Part shown: positions 30,449 to 40,988 of the stretch, one piece after another
Numbering within the stretch: the first letter of the stretch is position 1
How the letters are laid out: every line of letters starts with the position of its first letter
From: Aphrocallistes beatrix
Taxonomy: Eukaryota > Porifera > Hexactinellida > Sceptrulophora > Aphrocallistidae
Length of the DNA stretch: 64,000 nucleotides
Reading direction: 5' to 3'
NCBI GenBank assembly: GCA_963281255.1
Contig: OY725498.1
Span: 3,720,001 to 3,784,000, forward strand
Notes under the pieces: generated by a model
The model's input: only the letters and a program-made list of their open reading frames with translations
Databases searched by the model: none
Told to the model about the DNA's origin: nothing
Translations under genes and position numbers: made by a program

Positions 30449-31579
30449 ATGACAGATTACAATATCTTCTATTTTCTCAGAGGTTTTCAAATCACTATTC
30501 AATTTCCTTTTATAGTGTTTCTGGCTTTATTGTCTGTTATCTGGGACCTTTATTTTATGAAGAGAATCTTCCATTTCGTTAAGATACATCGGGAATGTCT
30601 AGAAAAGAGTAGAACTGATCCATTCGGAAATTTCAGCGAGGCAGCACGTAATTACAAAGTAGAAATTACTACAAACATATTTTTACTGATCATCAATATT
30701 ACTGAGTTCACCACAATCATTACGTATGCTACAGGAATATTCCCTTTAGTTTCACACTCAAACACTACGATCCGTGACAGCTGCAATGAACTTCATCTTG
30801 ATACGATTGAGTTGCGGTTAGCCATTGCAAATCCTCTGTTTTCTATTCTAATATCAGCTGCACAAGTGGGATTACTATTCTCCATTGCGCTTGGAATTTG
30901 TCTCGTAAAGTACCTTCACATTACATACCATGAAATCAGTGTTGACCCTTTCCAATTCATCAAACGTTTTCTCATACTAACATCGCTGATAGGAATTTTC
31001 CTTTTAATAACTGGATCTGTTCCACAGCTAATGATCATTGAGAAGTTGTTGGAACCTATAATACTATTCATATACTTCTGTATTTCGGTGAAATATAACA
31101 GAATATTCTACAAAACCCTGCAATGGAGGAGTATAGAGTATAAGATGAGAGGTAGGAGCAATTGCATAGTCAGAAGATCCATTATTAGTCGCTACCAGTT
31201 CGCGATCATTATGTCCTGTTTGAGTCTTACGTACATCTGTTCAACGCTCGCCGAGTTCATATCTCAATACTTCTTCCTCATCGCAACAGCTATATACGAC
31301 GGTCCCTGCCTGTTCAATTATTTATACGGAACTGGGTACTATCGGCCATTGCTAACAACACAGCAACAAATCAACACACTTAAAAACATCAATGAGGTTT
31401 TCAGATACATAACTTCACTCCTGGTGTCAGCGGGTCTTGTATTGTTTGGGATTGAATACTCAGGATCTAGCGTGCTATTTCTTGTAGGAATTTTTTGGAA
31501 AAAATTCCGATTCCATAGAGCGAATACCAGGTTTACGCCAAGTCTTATGGATCCCTTTCTCTACAACCAGGCTGATTGA
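30449..31579 (+). CDS. Unknown multi-pass membrane protein, paralogue 2
   Basis: This 376-residue, single-exon protein is a tandem duplicate of the gene at 28117. It has the same order of segments and the shared blocks RTDPFGNFSEAARNYKVEI, QWRSIEYKMRGRSN, TAIYDGPCLFNYLYGT and NTRFTPSLMDP. Divergence concentrates in the extracellular-type loop around 105-130, which is shorter here, and in the N-terminus. The membrane segments and intracellular-type loops are kept. That pattern suggests selection on a common mechanism with changing external contacts, but this is inference. ATG 30449 is the first in frame. Confidence 0.8.
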   Translation: MTDYNIFYFLRGFQITIQFPFIVFLALLSVIWDLYFMKRIFHFVKIHRECLEKSRTDPFGNFSEAARNYKVEITTNIFLLIINITEFTTIITYATGIFPLVSHSNTTIRDSCNELHLDTIELRLAIANPLFSILISAAQVGLLFSIALGICLVKYLHITYHEISVDPFQFIKRFLILTSLIGIFLLITGSVPQLMIIEKLLEPIILFIYFCISVKYNRIFYKTLQWRSIEYKMRGRSNCIVRRSIISRYQFAIIMSCLSLTYICSTLAEFISQYFFLIATAIYDGPCLFNYLYGTGYYRPLLTTQQQINTLKNINEVFRYITSLLVSAGLVLFGIEYSGSSVLFLVGIFWKKFRFHRANTRFTPSLMDPFLYNQAD

Positions 31580-32343
31580 ACCAAGGAAGCCATATCACAT
31601 ATATATGTGTGTATTTGAACTATTTGTTGTGATAGTATGTATTATATTATATTTATAGTTTCATAGTTAGGATTATCAAAGATGATGTATTTTGTGAGAT
31701 ATTAAAAATATAAATTGAAGTAATTTTAAGGATTCCAGACATTAGATCAATTTTTTAATCGTATTTATAGTGACTTAGGCTTCTTAATTTTACATAAATT
31801 GATAGAAAACAGTTCAGATATACAGCCCCAGAGGATAACCAAGGGCTGTATTATGCCAGGCTTTGTTCATCAGTTACCAGAATTGAGTTCCAAATAAGGA
31901 TTCGGATAAATTGTCATTAATGTCAGTGACATTAAATACCTCAATACATTTTTCGGCGACCCCGAGGTTGAGAACCACTGCCTTAAAGAGTAGCAGGGAA
32001 AATGATGAAATCCCGAACTTAATATTGATCCTGTTAAATTATTAGTTTATTCTAAGAATTCATTATTTCTAGCAGAGTTTGGGAATTATCACATTATAAA
32101 TCCCTGCATCACATAATGATGGGACTTACTAGTGTGTTCCGTTCGCGTCAATGTTGGTAATAATTCACAATTTTCAAAAAAATGATTCGTAGTCGTGATA
32201 AAGTGGATATTATTGATGAGATCTCAGAGGTAAATGTAGGAGTTCCCTTGCATACAACCTTTTCATTTAGATACTATAATGTTAATAAATAAAAATTGAT
32301 CAGCATAGACTGATATATTGATATTTTCACACTTCTGGTTAGC
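31580..32343. other. Intergenic, no gene
   Basis: Holds a degraded MITE end at about 31955-31985 (CGAGGTTGAGAACCACTG). Nothing else is recognised. Confidence 0.4.
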
Positions 32344-32351
32344 ATGTTAAT

Positions 32352-32509
32352 CAGGGTTGCCGTGGGAATGGAATTTTAATTCCCATTCCCACAGATTCCA
32401 ACATGTGGGAATTCCCATAGGCTTAAAGTCATCCCATTCCCATCCTATATGGGAATATGTGGGTTTTCCCATGGGAATTCCCACAGATTCCCATTCCCAC
32501 GGAACCCTG
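32352..32509. mobile_element. CAGGGTTGCCGTGGGAAT MITE, copy 3
   Basis: It has the same ends as 16020 and 16722, with an exact duplication ATGTTAAT at 32344-32351 and 32510-32517. The length is 158 bp. The right end has lost one C (CCACGGAACCCTG). Confidence 0.92.
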
Positions 32510-32767
32510 ATGTTAATAGAGCTGCATATATCGGTCTGTCGCCAACAAGAACTGCCCCGCATAGAATACTAACTGCCTTCCAAAATTTCAAATAAATTAA
32601 GTCCATTTGTACTATTTTCGAGGTAATCTGGCGCAAAAAGTGAGACTAATGCGGAACAGTTCAGACCCATTCAAACAGTAATAAATGCCTAAATTCAAAA
32701 TCTCGAACTTTTGTCAAAATATCAAACAAAATGAATGAAAGATAAAACACATGACTAGACTCTAGAT

Positions 32768-33305
32768 CAGGGTTGCCATCTCCTCAGTCATAAAAAAGAG
32801 GACACTCAGGGATAGGTCGAAGATTTAGAAAAACGATGTAAAGAGAGAGCGTAGCGAACGACAATAATGGCTGTCTGGGTGCTAGCACCCCAAGGAATTG
32901 TTTTGAATGTTTTTAGTGTGCTTCTATATAATTATATTGGATCTCTGATCCAATATAATGCTATAGTAGCACAGTTCTAAAATGAGTGCTGGTGTCCGGC
33001 CGTATGTGGTGTACAGATCTGAGTTTAAGAGATATCGGTTTGAATTTTTTTGTGAAGCTGCGGACATATATGTAAATTCTCACCTAGGGTTTCGATTTCC
33101 AAAATATGCTAAATCATCATGATAGCCATTCTAGTATATAATCTACAAGTAAAACGTAAAAGGACAAGAATGAGTTTATAAGAACAAAAAGGACAATAAG
33201 GACAAAAAGCGAAAAAAAAGGACAAAAAGGACAGCATATTTTAAAAAGGACAGGTAGCAAAAAAGAAGGACTGTCCTTTCTAAAAAAGGACGTATGGTAA
33301 CCCTG
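32768..33305. mobile_element. hAT-type MITE with CAGGGTTGCCATCTCCTC end
   Basis: Starts CAGGGTTGCCATCTCC and ends GTATGGTAACCCTG. The duplication CTCTAGAT is exact at 32760-32767 and 33306-33313. The interior right part repeats AAAAGGACA units. An AT-rich palindrome with TTGGATC/GATCCAATATAA at 32935 recalls sequences at 315 and 5010. The element stops 13 bases beyond the NHL stop codon, so it supplies most of that gene's 3' region. Confidence 0.9.
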
Positions 33306-33318
33306 CTCTAGATACAGG

Positions 33319-35256
33319 TTAATAACATTGTAATGCAAAGTTTGGGTTATAAGACACAATAAATATTGTCCCGGGATGGGACACAGCAATACCAAATGGT
33401 CCAATGAGTTCTCCTCTTGATTTCCCTTTCTTCCCTAGCGTGTGTATAAGCTCTCCGGAATGTGTGAATATCTTGATAGTGTCATGTCCATAGTCACTAA
33501 TCAAGATATTCATATCTGGATCTAAACAGAAGGAGTGTGGTCTATCAACCAAACAATTGTGTTTATCTCCTTGAGAGACACAGGAAGTAAGCAGGTCTCC
33601 ACTCCTGGTGAATATTCTCACGCAGTTAGGACTCCAGTCTAGTACCACCAGTGTATCTGGACTCAGTTTCACGTCTGCAGGGAATCTAAACATTCCTGTC
33701 CCAAAACAGGATTTGAAAATGAGGTTATCTGAGAATACACTCACTCTGTGGTTCCACCATTCTGCTATGAACACATCTCCATTTCTGTCTACACATAATC
33801 CTCTAGGACCATTTAGCTCTCCTTCAGCCTTTCCACAAATACCAGCTCTGTTGATTAGTTGGAGAGTGTTTTTATTGAATTGGAATAGAGAGTGTCTTGT
33901 ATAGTCTGTAACGAAGATAAATTCTTCTGTTACTGCTATTCCCCATGGTCCCCTGAGTACATCCTGTCCAAACTGAGTAAGGAACTCTCCTTGGAAGGAC
34001 AGTACCTTTACACAGCTGTTACCACAATCAGCTATATATACTTTCTGACTTATCTCTTCTAATGCTAATCCTGTGGGATCTTTAAGTTCGTTATTTCCTT
34101 TTCCTAGCTTCACAGCTGACACGACGGGTTTCTTCTTGGCGGTGTAATCTGGACATTTCCAGGTGACGACATCTCCAAACTCAGAGATTTGGGATTGGAG
34201 TGTTGCTAGGGAGGGACATTGGAATGCTATGGGAGAGAGTTTAGTTGTTATCTCTAGCTCCTTCTGTCCCTGTTGGTACAGCTGACCTGCTTGCTGGTGT
34301 AAGGGGAGATTCACGTTAGCCTAAAAGAGAAAGAATCAGAATATATTCAGACAAATATAAAACTATTTAGGAAATGTTAATAATAAAGTGTATTGATAAA
34401 TCTCTGTGAACATGTGATAGTTCAACTGCATCAATATACTAATCAGACGTGTGAAATGTGTGTATACGCGTATTAATGTTAAACCAATTCATCTAGTTGA
34501 AAATCGGATTCTACATACTGAAACAGCCTATATTCGTTCATAGCATTCTTTCCACTAAGGCAATGGTGGTCTCTAAATTTTATGGATCAGAGATTGGTTA
34601 GTATATTCAGGCTTATTCACATCACTCACAAAATTTCTTCTCCTGTGCAAGGTCATTAAATTTATTACCGACAATATATACAAACAAAATATACAAGTGC
34701 TTAAATCAGCAATCAAAATTTGTGTAATCATCATATGATAGGTAATAGGCGACTTCCTATTTACTAATAGTATAATTTATCAGCCTAAATAATATAGTTT
34801 TACAGATATGGGCCAATATGTCATCAAAATATATTGACCCATGACTGTAAAACTATAATATTACACATACAATTGAATAAAGGTCAAAAATAGCTTGAAG
34901 CATTGCCTACTGTATATATATACAGTAGGCTATGCTTGAAGTGAAAATTCAGTTTATGATATTTCGATTTCAACCGGAATGGAGACAACTGCTAATCATC
35001 ACAACTTTCTAAGCTAAATACGCAGTCACAAATAGTTCATTGTTAGAGAGACTGACCTTTAAGCTGATTCCTGCCATGAGTCGCTGTGCTCTGAGCAACT
35101 CTTCCAGAGCTTCAATCCGAGTCTTTCTTTGTTCAGGAACTCCTCTCGCAGCTGGACTACCTTCTGGAGGAGGGCGTCCTTCCTCTGAATCAGCTGTTCA
35201 ATCAGCTGATTCAACGTGCGTTCTATCTGCTCTGCGACACGGTTGAAGTCTGCCAT
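33319..35256 (-). CDS. Coiled-coil/NHL gene, two exons, frameshift in exon 1
   Basis: Exon 1 runs from ATG 35256 to 35057 and exon 2 from 34320 to 33319, with a 736-bp GTCAGT...TTTTAG intron. Exon 1 starts MADFNRVAEQIERTLNQLIE, a coiled coil. Near 35115-35130 the frame must change by one base to continue the heptads (KTRIEALEELLRAQRLMAG) into the splice site in phase with exon 2. In the initial frame a stop occurs just before the donor. Exon 2 encodes a full NHL propeller (DPTGLALEEISQKVYIADCG, NGPRGLCVDRNGDVFIAEWW, FCLDPDMNILISDYGHD) and ends NFALQCY. The shift may be a real lesion or a sequencing error. A downstream ATG (MAGISLK) could also start translation. Part of the intron and exon 2 are duplicated in inverted orientation at 36268-37256. 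Confidence 0.75.
33928..34918. repeat. Left arm of a 1-kb inverted duplication of the NHL gene
   Basis: The arm is the reverse complement of 36268-37256, nearly identical over 990 bp (for example CAGGGGACC here against CAGGGAACC there). It covers the first part of exon 2 and most of the intron. The inner end is a P-like terminal motif (GCATTGCCTACTGTATATA), here part of a 36-bp palindrome (34902-34937) made of two such ends facing each other. Confidence 0.93.
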
Positions 35257-35555
35257 GGTGTCACTGGGAGCACGTGGTGGCATATTAGTGGCCATTTCTG
35301 TGTTCAGTTTTGTTAGGTTCAATTGAATAGAAATAATATAGTTTATCCAATAAACTCTCTCTAATATATGTAATCTGAGAATGCTATAGTACGTCAAGGG
35401 TTGCTATGGTAATGTTATATTGCTTGCGTGAGTGGAAGCAACTCAGATCTCCCATTTGTTATCATTACAAGTGCTGACATCTTACTACGAGATAATCTGT
35501 TCTATCACTGACATTGTGTCTCCAATTATTCTTATGTGTGAATAGAAAAGTATTA

Positions 35556-35739
35556 CAGTCAGGTCGCTTATTATGAACCCGCTTAATATGAACATTCGTT
35601 TATTATGAACTAACTTCCTGGTCCCAATTTCATTTTTAGATAGGATTTGTATTGAATCAGGTTCGCTTAATATGAAGTATCTCTATTATGGACAGATTTT
35701 TTTGGTCCCCTGGTGGTTCATAATAAGCGACCCTGACTG
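35556..35739. mobile_element. Pogo/Tigger-like MITE
   Basis: Starts CAGTCAGGTCGCTTATTATG and ends CATAATAAGCGACCCTGACTG. It is flanked by TA at 35554-35555 and 35740-35741. An inner pair of TATTATGAAC repeats is present. The 184-bp element has no coding capacity. It lies between the arms of the NHL inverted duplication, upstream of exon 1. Confidence 0.9.
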
Positions 35740-36267
35740 TATGTGCAAAATTTTAATTGCCAAACTTTTGTATCATTCTAGCTCAGCAAGTTTTTATGCT
35801 ATCGTGATTATTTGGTCACCAATCGACGCAGAATGGTCCCAGTTTTCACTCAACTGATTATAATCAGGATACGAGTTTTGGGAGTTATGGTGCTTCAAAG
35901 TTAAGTTCCATAGAGTATCTTATTTGTAGATAGTTTACAAAGCGTAAAATGCAAGTAATAGAAGCTAATAATAGTTAATACAGGTTAGGAACCCCTGCCC
36001 TATACTACATATTGTTATATCCCAATACGTGTTCGAAAGCGGTTTGTTTTGTAGAACTTAACTTGCTCTCTCAAGACAGGTACAAACGAGTAAATTAGAA
36101 GACCAATATTTGTTCCTGACAAGATAAATAATTTCCGCATTTATTCTAGAATTATTTTCAGATACTATACACCGTCACGATTTTAAATATCATATTGTTG
36201 AAGTCTTTTTGAATTCGGGTTTTTCTGTCCATCGTTTTTAGTTTGCTGAATATAAATACGTATGTAT

Positions 36268-37256
36268 ATACAGTAGGCTATGCTTCAAGCTATTTTTGAC
36301 CTTTATTCAATTGTATGTGTAATATTATAGTTTTACAGTCATGGGTCAATATATTTTGATGACATATTGGCCCATATCTGTAAAACTATATTATTTAGGC
36401 TGATAAATTATACTATTAGTAAATAGGAAGTCGCCTATTACCTATCATATGATGATTACACAAATTTTGATTGCTGATTTAAGCACTTGTATATTTTGTT
36501 TGTATATATTGTCGGTAATAAATTTAATGACCTTGCACAGGAGAAGAAATTTTGTGAGTGATGTGAATAAGCCTGAATATACTAACCAATCTCTGATCCA
36601 TAAAATTTAGAGACCACCATTGCCTTAGTGGAAAGAATGCTATGAACGAATATAGGCTGTTTCAGTATGTAGAATCCGATTTTCAACTAGATGAATTGGT
36701 TTAACATTAATACGCGTATACACACATTTCACACGTCTGATTAGTATATTGATGCAGTTGAACTATCACATGTTCACAGAGATTTATCAATACACTTTAT
36801 TATTAACATTTCCTAAATAGTTTTATATTTGTCTGAATATATTCTGATTCTTTCTCTTTTAGGCTAACGTGAATCTCCCCTTACACCAGCAAGCAGGTCA
36901 GCTGTACCAACAGGGACAGAAGGAGCTAGAGATAACAACTAAACTCTCTCCCATAGCATTCCAATGTCCCTCCCTAGCAACACTCCAATCCCAAATCTCT
37001 GAGTTTGGAGATGTCGTCACCTGGAAATGTCCAGATTACACCGCCAAGAAGAAACCCGTCGTGTCAGCTGTGAAGCTAGGAAAAGGAAATAACGAACTTA
37101 AAGATCCCACAGGATTAGCATTAGAAGAGATAAGTCAGAAAGTATATATAGCTGATTGTGGTAACAGCTGTGTAAAGGTACTGTCCTTCCAAGGAGAGTT
37201 CCTTACTCAGTTTGGACAGGATGTACTCAGGGAACCATGGGGAATAGCAGTAACAC
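36268..37256. repeat. Right arm of the 1-kb inverted duplication
   Basis: It begins at GTATATACAGTAGGCTATGC, a P-like terminal motif facing the spacer. It ends abruptly inside the NHL coding region at 37256, where the second P-like element's sequence begins. Confidence 0.93.
36863..37256 (+). pseudogene. Truncated NHL exon in the inverted copy
   Basis: The copy has the acceptor TCTCTTTTAG at 36853-36862, then 130 codons matching exon 2 of the gene at 34320, with one visible amino-acid change (VLREPWG for VLRGPWG). It stops after WGIAVT. No exon 1 and no later blades follow on this side, so it cannot encode a full propeller. Confidence 0.9.
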
Positions 37257-39953
37257 ATTAATCGAGTTTTAGGAGTAAGGATTTTCAAGTAGTCAAAATG
37301 GGTACTTGTCCCTGCACATTAGAAATTTTATTTAGCTTTACTATTCGCCTTAATATCGAGATTATGCCAAACAGATGCTGGGCTCCTGGATGTAAGAGCA
37401 ACTATTATCCCAAAGATCCTTATATACCAGTCTTTAAATCTTCAGAGGATCCAGAATTACGCCAGGCTTGGATTAATGCGTTACACAGAGAGCATGGTAA
37501 TCCTCCCAAGGTATTTTATGTGTGTGCCATGCATTTCTACGAACGGGATATTGAAAATACGATCCGAGTAAATGATGGCGTGGAGATCAAGTATACCAAA
37601 TGAGAGAGGCCAATTTTAGTTAAAGGTGCTATACCTTCAATACTTCCTGGATGTCCTAGCATTTATCCTCTACGAAGACATCAAGACCATCTCGGTTTTC
37701 GCATGAATCAAAGGGAGAAGATTTATTTATCACCGCTCGAAATCTTAGCCTCGAAACGCAAGATATAGAAACGAAAAAGTTTAAAGTAGATTGTTTTTCT
37801 GATCTGAAGGAAAAAATAACTTCTTGCTATCCGGATCCTTGGCTTCTGTGGTTGTCACAGGACAACATGCTAAACTCATTTATCCATCTAAATCAGAAGG
37901 AATTATTAGGGTCGAAGTCGCATTGACCATCGATTCTACGATGACAGCTAACAGGATACTTTCAATCCAAAGAGATATCCTTAAGGATTAATTGCATAAC
38001 TGATGTCAGACAAATCGAAACACTACTTACAGAGTTAGTAGAAGCAATATCCTGTTCTTCTACAAAGATTTCCCAGCCTAAGGATATGATCGCTGAAGCT
38101 ATCACTAATATTCAGAATGCAGTATCCCATCTTGAAGATCATTCACAGGAAGAGTTTGATGATAAATCCAATGATATTCATCTTCTTCCTTCGCTTCAAT
38201 TTACACTTTGTCAGCTCCGAAATTTATGTGTTCAGAAGAATAGGCGAAGATATAATACTATCACTCAAATTATAGCGCTCAAGGCTCACCTCATTTCTTC
38301 AACATGTTATAATTTCCTAGTCTCTAGAATGTTTGGCTCTACCACCCTTTCAATACAATACAAAAGCTGTATTCTTCATTTGGGCTTGACGATAACTTCA
38401 CGACATATCTCAAGCAAGCAACATCAAATTTCACCCCTCAAGAGAAGAATGTAATTTTACAAATGGACGAGATACATGTGAAATCAGATCTTAAATACAA
38501 AGCTGGAAAAATTGTTGGTGGTTCTTTAGATCCGAATGACCCGACAAAGACAGTCTTCCCAATGGTATCTAGCCTTTTCAGAAAATGGTCTACAATAGTT
38601 CGACTTTTACCATTAGGCAGTTCTTCTGCCCAGAAATTGTTTCCCACTATTCAATCAGTGATAAGTGATGTCGAGCAATGTAACCTCTCAGTTCAAGTAA
38701 TTAGTACCGATGCCTATCTTCTCAACGTAAATCTCTTCAAATTATTTTCTTCTGATCACACACTACAGCCTGTTGTACAACATCCGGTAGATTCCACTCG
38801 TAATTTGTTTTTGATTTTTGATTTTGTTCATGTCCTAAAATCGATTCGTAATAACTGGCTTAACGTCAAGAACCATGACAGAATACTCAAGTATCCTAGC
38901 TTTGAGGATTTCCAACAGGTGAACATCGCTTCTTTCGAGGACATTCGTCTTTTATACAGGGAAGAACAATATAAATGCCGCTAAACTTGCTCCAAGATTA
39001 ATCGCAAAGGCTTGCTGGCCGACATCTTTCGAACGTCAAAATGTTAGCCTTGCTCTGAGAATTTTTTGCGAATCCACCAGTTCAGCGATCAAAGTTCAGA
39101 ATTTATCCCGTACTCAGGAGTTCAAGACACACTTCAGAATTTATCGATACGATTAACCAGCTTTGGAAGATTTTTAATGTTAACAGGCCCAACAAGAATA
39201 TCCGCCTTAATGATGATATTTCTGAACAATTTTACTACAATGACTTTCGTTTTGGCTTTTTAGCTAAAATTGTATACTGGCTAGACAAATGGAAATCACT
39301 TCCCGGAAAAGATGGGAAACTTAGTGCTCAGACTTTTACTAGTATCAAACACTCATGTCTTGCGTTACCAAGGATAGTTAACTATCTTACAAATTTTAGA
39401 AGTTATTGATAGAGGTAATCTAAAATGGCCATCTGATATTGTTCTAGATGCTGTGGTACTAGTTTGGAAGATATTCAGACTTATTGAGCAGGATAATGAT
39501 CTGCTTATTAGATTTGCTAGTGGAGCGCCCAAAAAAACACTTTTAGAACTTTCTATCATTTCGCTAGAAGATGCTCAGTGCGAACATTGGAGAAACAAAT
39601 GTCCCAATTGCAATCTTTTTGGGTGGGATTATCTTAAACGAATTTTAACCATCACATCAAACTGCATAATAGCAAACAAGGTCAAAAATTTCAATTCTAT
39701 GGTCATTTCCCAATCAAGACAAAAGGAAACTACTCGAAAACTTAAGAAACTAACACATCCAACTACTACAGACAGTGATGTTAAGAGTGCAAAGAAACAT
39801 AGAACTTCCTGATTATGTAATTTACCACTTTTGTCAAATGTCAATTAATTAATACAAATGATAACCACATTGTTGAAATGTACTATTAGATATGACTTCT
39901 GAAATATCCATGGTTTTTTTACTGTTAGGCCATATGTATAGTAGGCTATGGTT
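37257..39953 (+). mobile_element. P-element-like THAP transposon, copy 2 (5' truncated)
   Basis: The right end at 39920-39953 reads ACTGTTAGGCCATATGTATA then GTAGGCTATGG, matching the terminal block of the 1522-2672 palindrome and copy 1. The left terminal repeat is missing: the element abuts the truncated NHL exon at 37256. The interior holds a longer but still broken transposase. Its right end borders the 18-kb inverted repeat. Confidence 0.7.
37364..39812 (+). pseudogene. THAP/P-type transposase, broken
   Basis: ATG 37364 opens an intact THAP finger (MPNRCWAPGCKSNYYPKD, closing with VCAMHFYERD, so C-x3-C...C-x2-H residues are present). Later segments are out of frame with each other: 38086-38454 with KNRRRYNTITQ; 38463-38984 starting MDEIHVKSDLKYKAGKIVGG and containing STDAYLLNV, the likely RNase-H-fold acid region; and 39453-39812 with RNKCPNCNLFGWDYLKR. 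Order and content match copy 1. It resembles THAP9/P transposases. The multiple shifts preclude one protein. Confidence 0.82.
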
Positions 39954-40374
39954 ATATGAATATCCTCAATAATAGTTCAATAATAGTTTAGTTTAATTGT
40001 AAAGCAAAAGTGTAAAGGTGTTTCCTGCAGGATAGTAAATCGATCTGATGATGTAGCAACATTTTATCCCTGTTTTTATAATCTAGTGCACGGGATGTTA
40101 TTCGTTTGCAATAAAAGGGCTAGTATGTTTTATTCAAAAATGAGTAATGGGTAAAAAGTAGGCTGCGAAATAAGCCTGAAATTTAAAGTGAAATGCTCCC
40201 AGATTTCGTTTTTTATTGTAAATTGTGCATTGAAACCCAATTTATTTTGATAGCAATGCATAATTTAATTTTTGGCATTTAGAACCTTATCCCTACTGGA
40301 AAATTTAGTAAACAAAGGTAAACAAATAATTTATTATATAGATTCGAAAATACGATTTTCAGAATCTACATCCC

Positions 40375-40668
40375 TAAAAACAGAGTGATGAGTAATCATT
40401 TTTTGATGAGAGTTGTATCATATTTGAGATATATTAATATACACATTCTAGTATTAAAATTATATTCTTCTATCACCTAAACGGCTGAGTTATAATCGAA
40501 AAACTGAAATTTCTAATTCTAAAAAAGGTGACAATGACGTCATAATTCCATGATGAGTCGACATTTTGTCTGAGGTCAGAAATTACTGGAGCCATAGCCA
40601 AAAGACTTCCACATGCCAAAAATCAGCTTTCTGTGCCTGGCAGTTTCTTCAATCAATTCGTTACAATA
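40375..40668 (+). repeat. Copy of the TGACGTCA repeat family in the left arm
   Basis: Contains GATGAGTAATCATTTTTTG, a perfect TGACGTCA at 40535, GATGAGTCGACATTTTG and the tail TTCTTCAATCAATTCGTTAC. The mirrored copy is at 56380-56670, where the CRE-like site has decayed to CACGTCA. Confidence 0.65.
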
Positions 40669-40689
40669 TACAAGTATATATTGCCACTT

Positions 40690-40795
40690 TTACCGGGGGT
40701 CTTTTCTATTTATAGTCTGGACCCCAAATTTATATGGCTTCCCCGCCCAAAATGGCTTAAACAGGAAATGACGCTACACATTCCTGATATAGGCG
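40690..40795 (+). repeat. ETS/MEF2-like motif repeat, copy 4
   Basis: GGGGGTCTTTTCTATTTATAG, a GGACCCC return arm, TATGGCTTCCCCGCC and ACAGGAAATGACG lie in family order. It sits just upstream of the THAP start codon (40872, ATGCCAAGTAGG) that survives only as six codons before the break at 40883. In the right arm the same repeat (56250-56352) lies just upstream of the longer THAP exon. This repeat is therefore promoter-proximal to that gene. Confidence 0.65.
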
Positions 40796-40988
40796 GGGAT
40801 ATACAAGCTTGTATATACATATATTTTTAGATTTTTTTCATCCACACGTACATTTTATAGCAGTATGCCAAGTAGGTATTGTATAATTTTGGGATCGTTA
40901 TCAAAAAAGATACTGTCATCGCTTGATAATTCTGTATTAATGCCCTTAACAGTTTTTATGGCACCAATGATTTGTTTCTGACTTCTCT

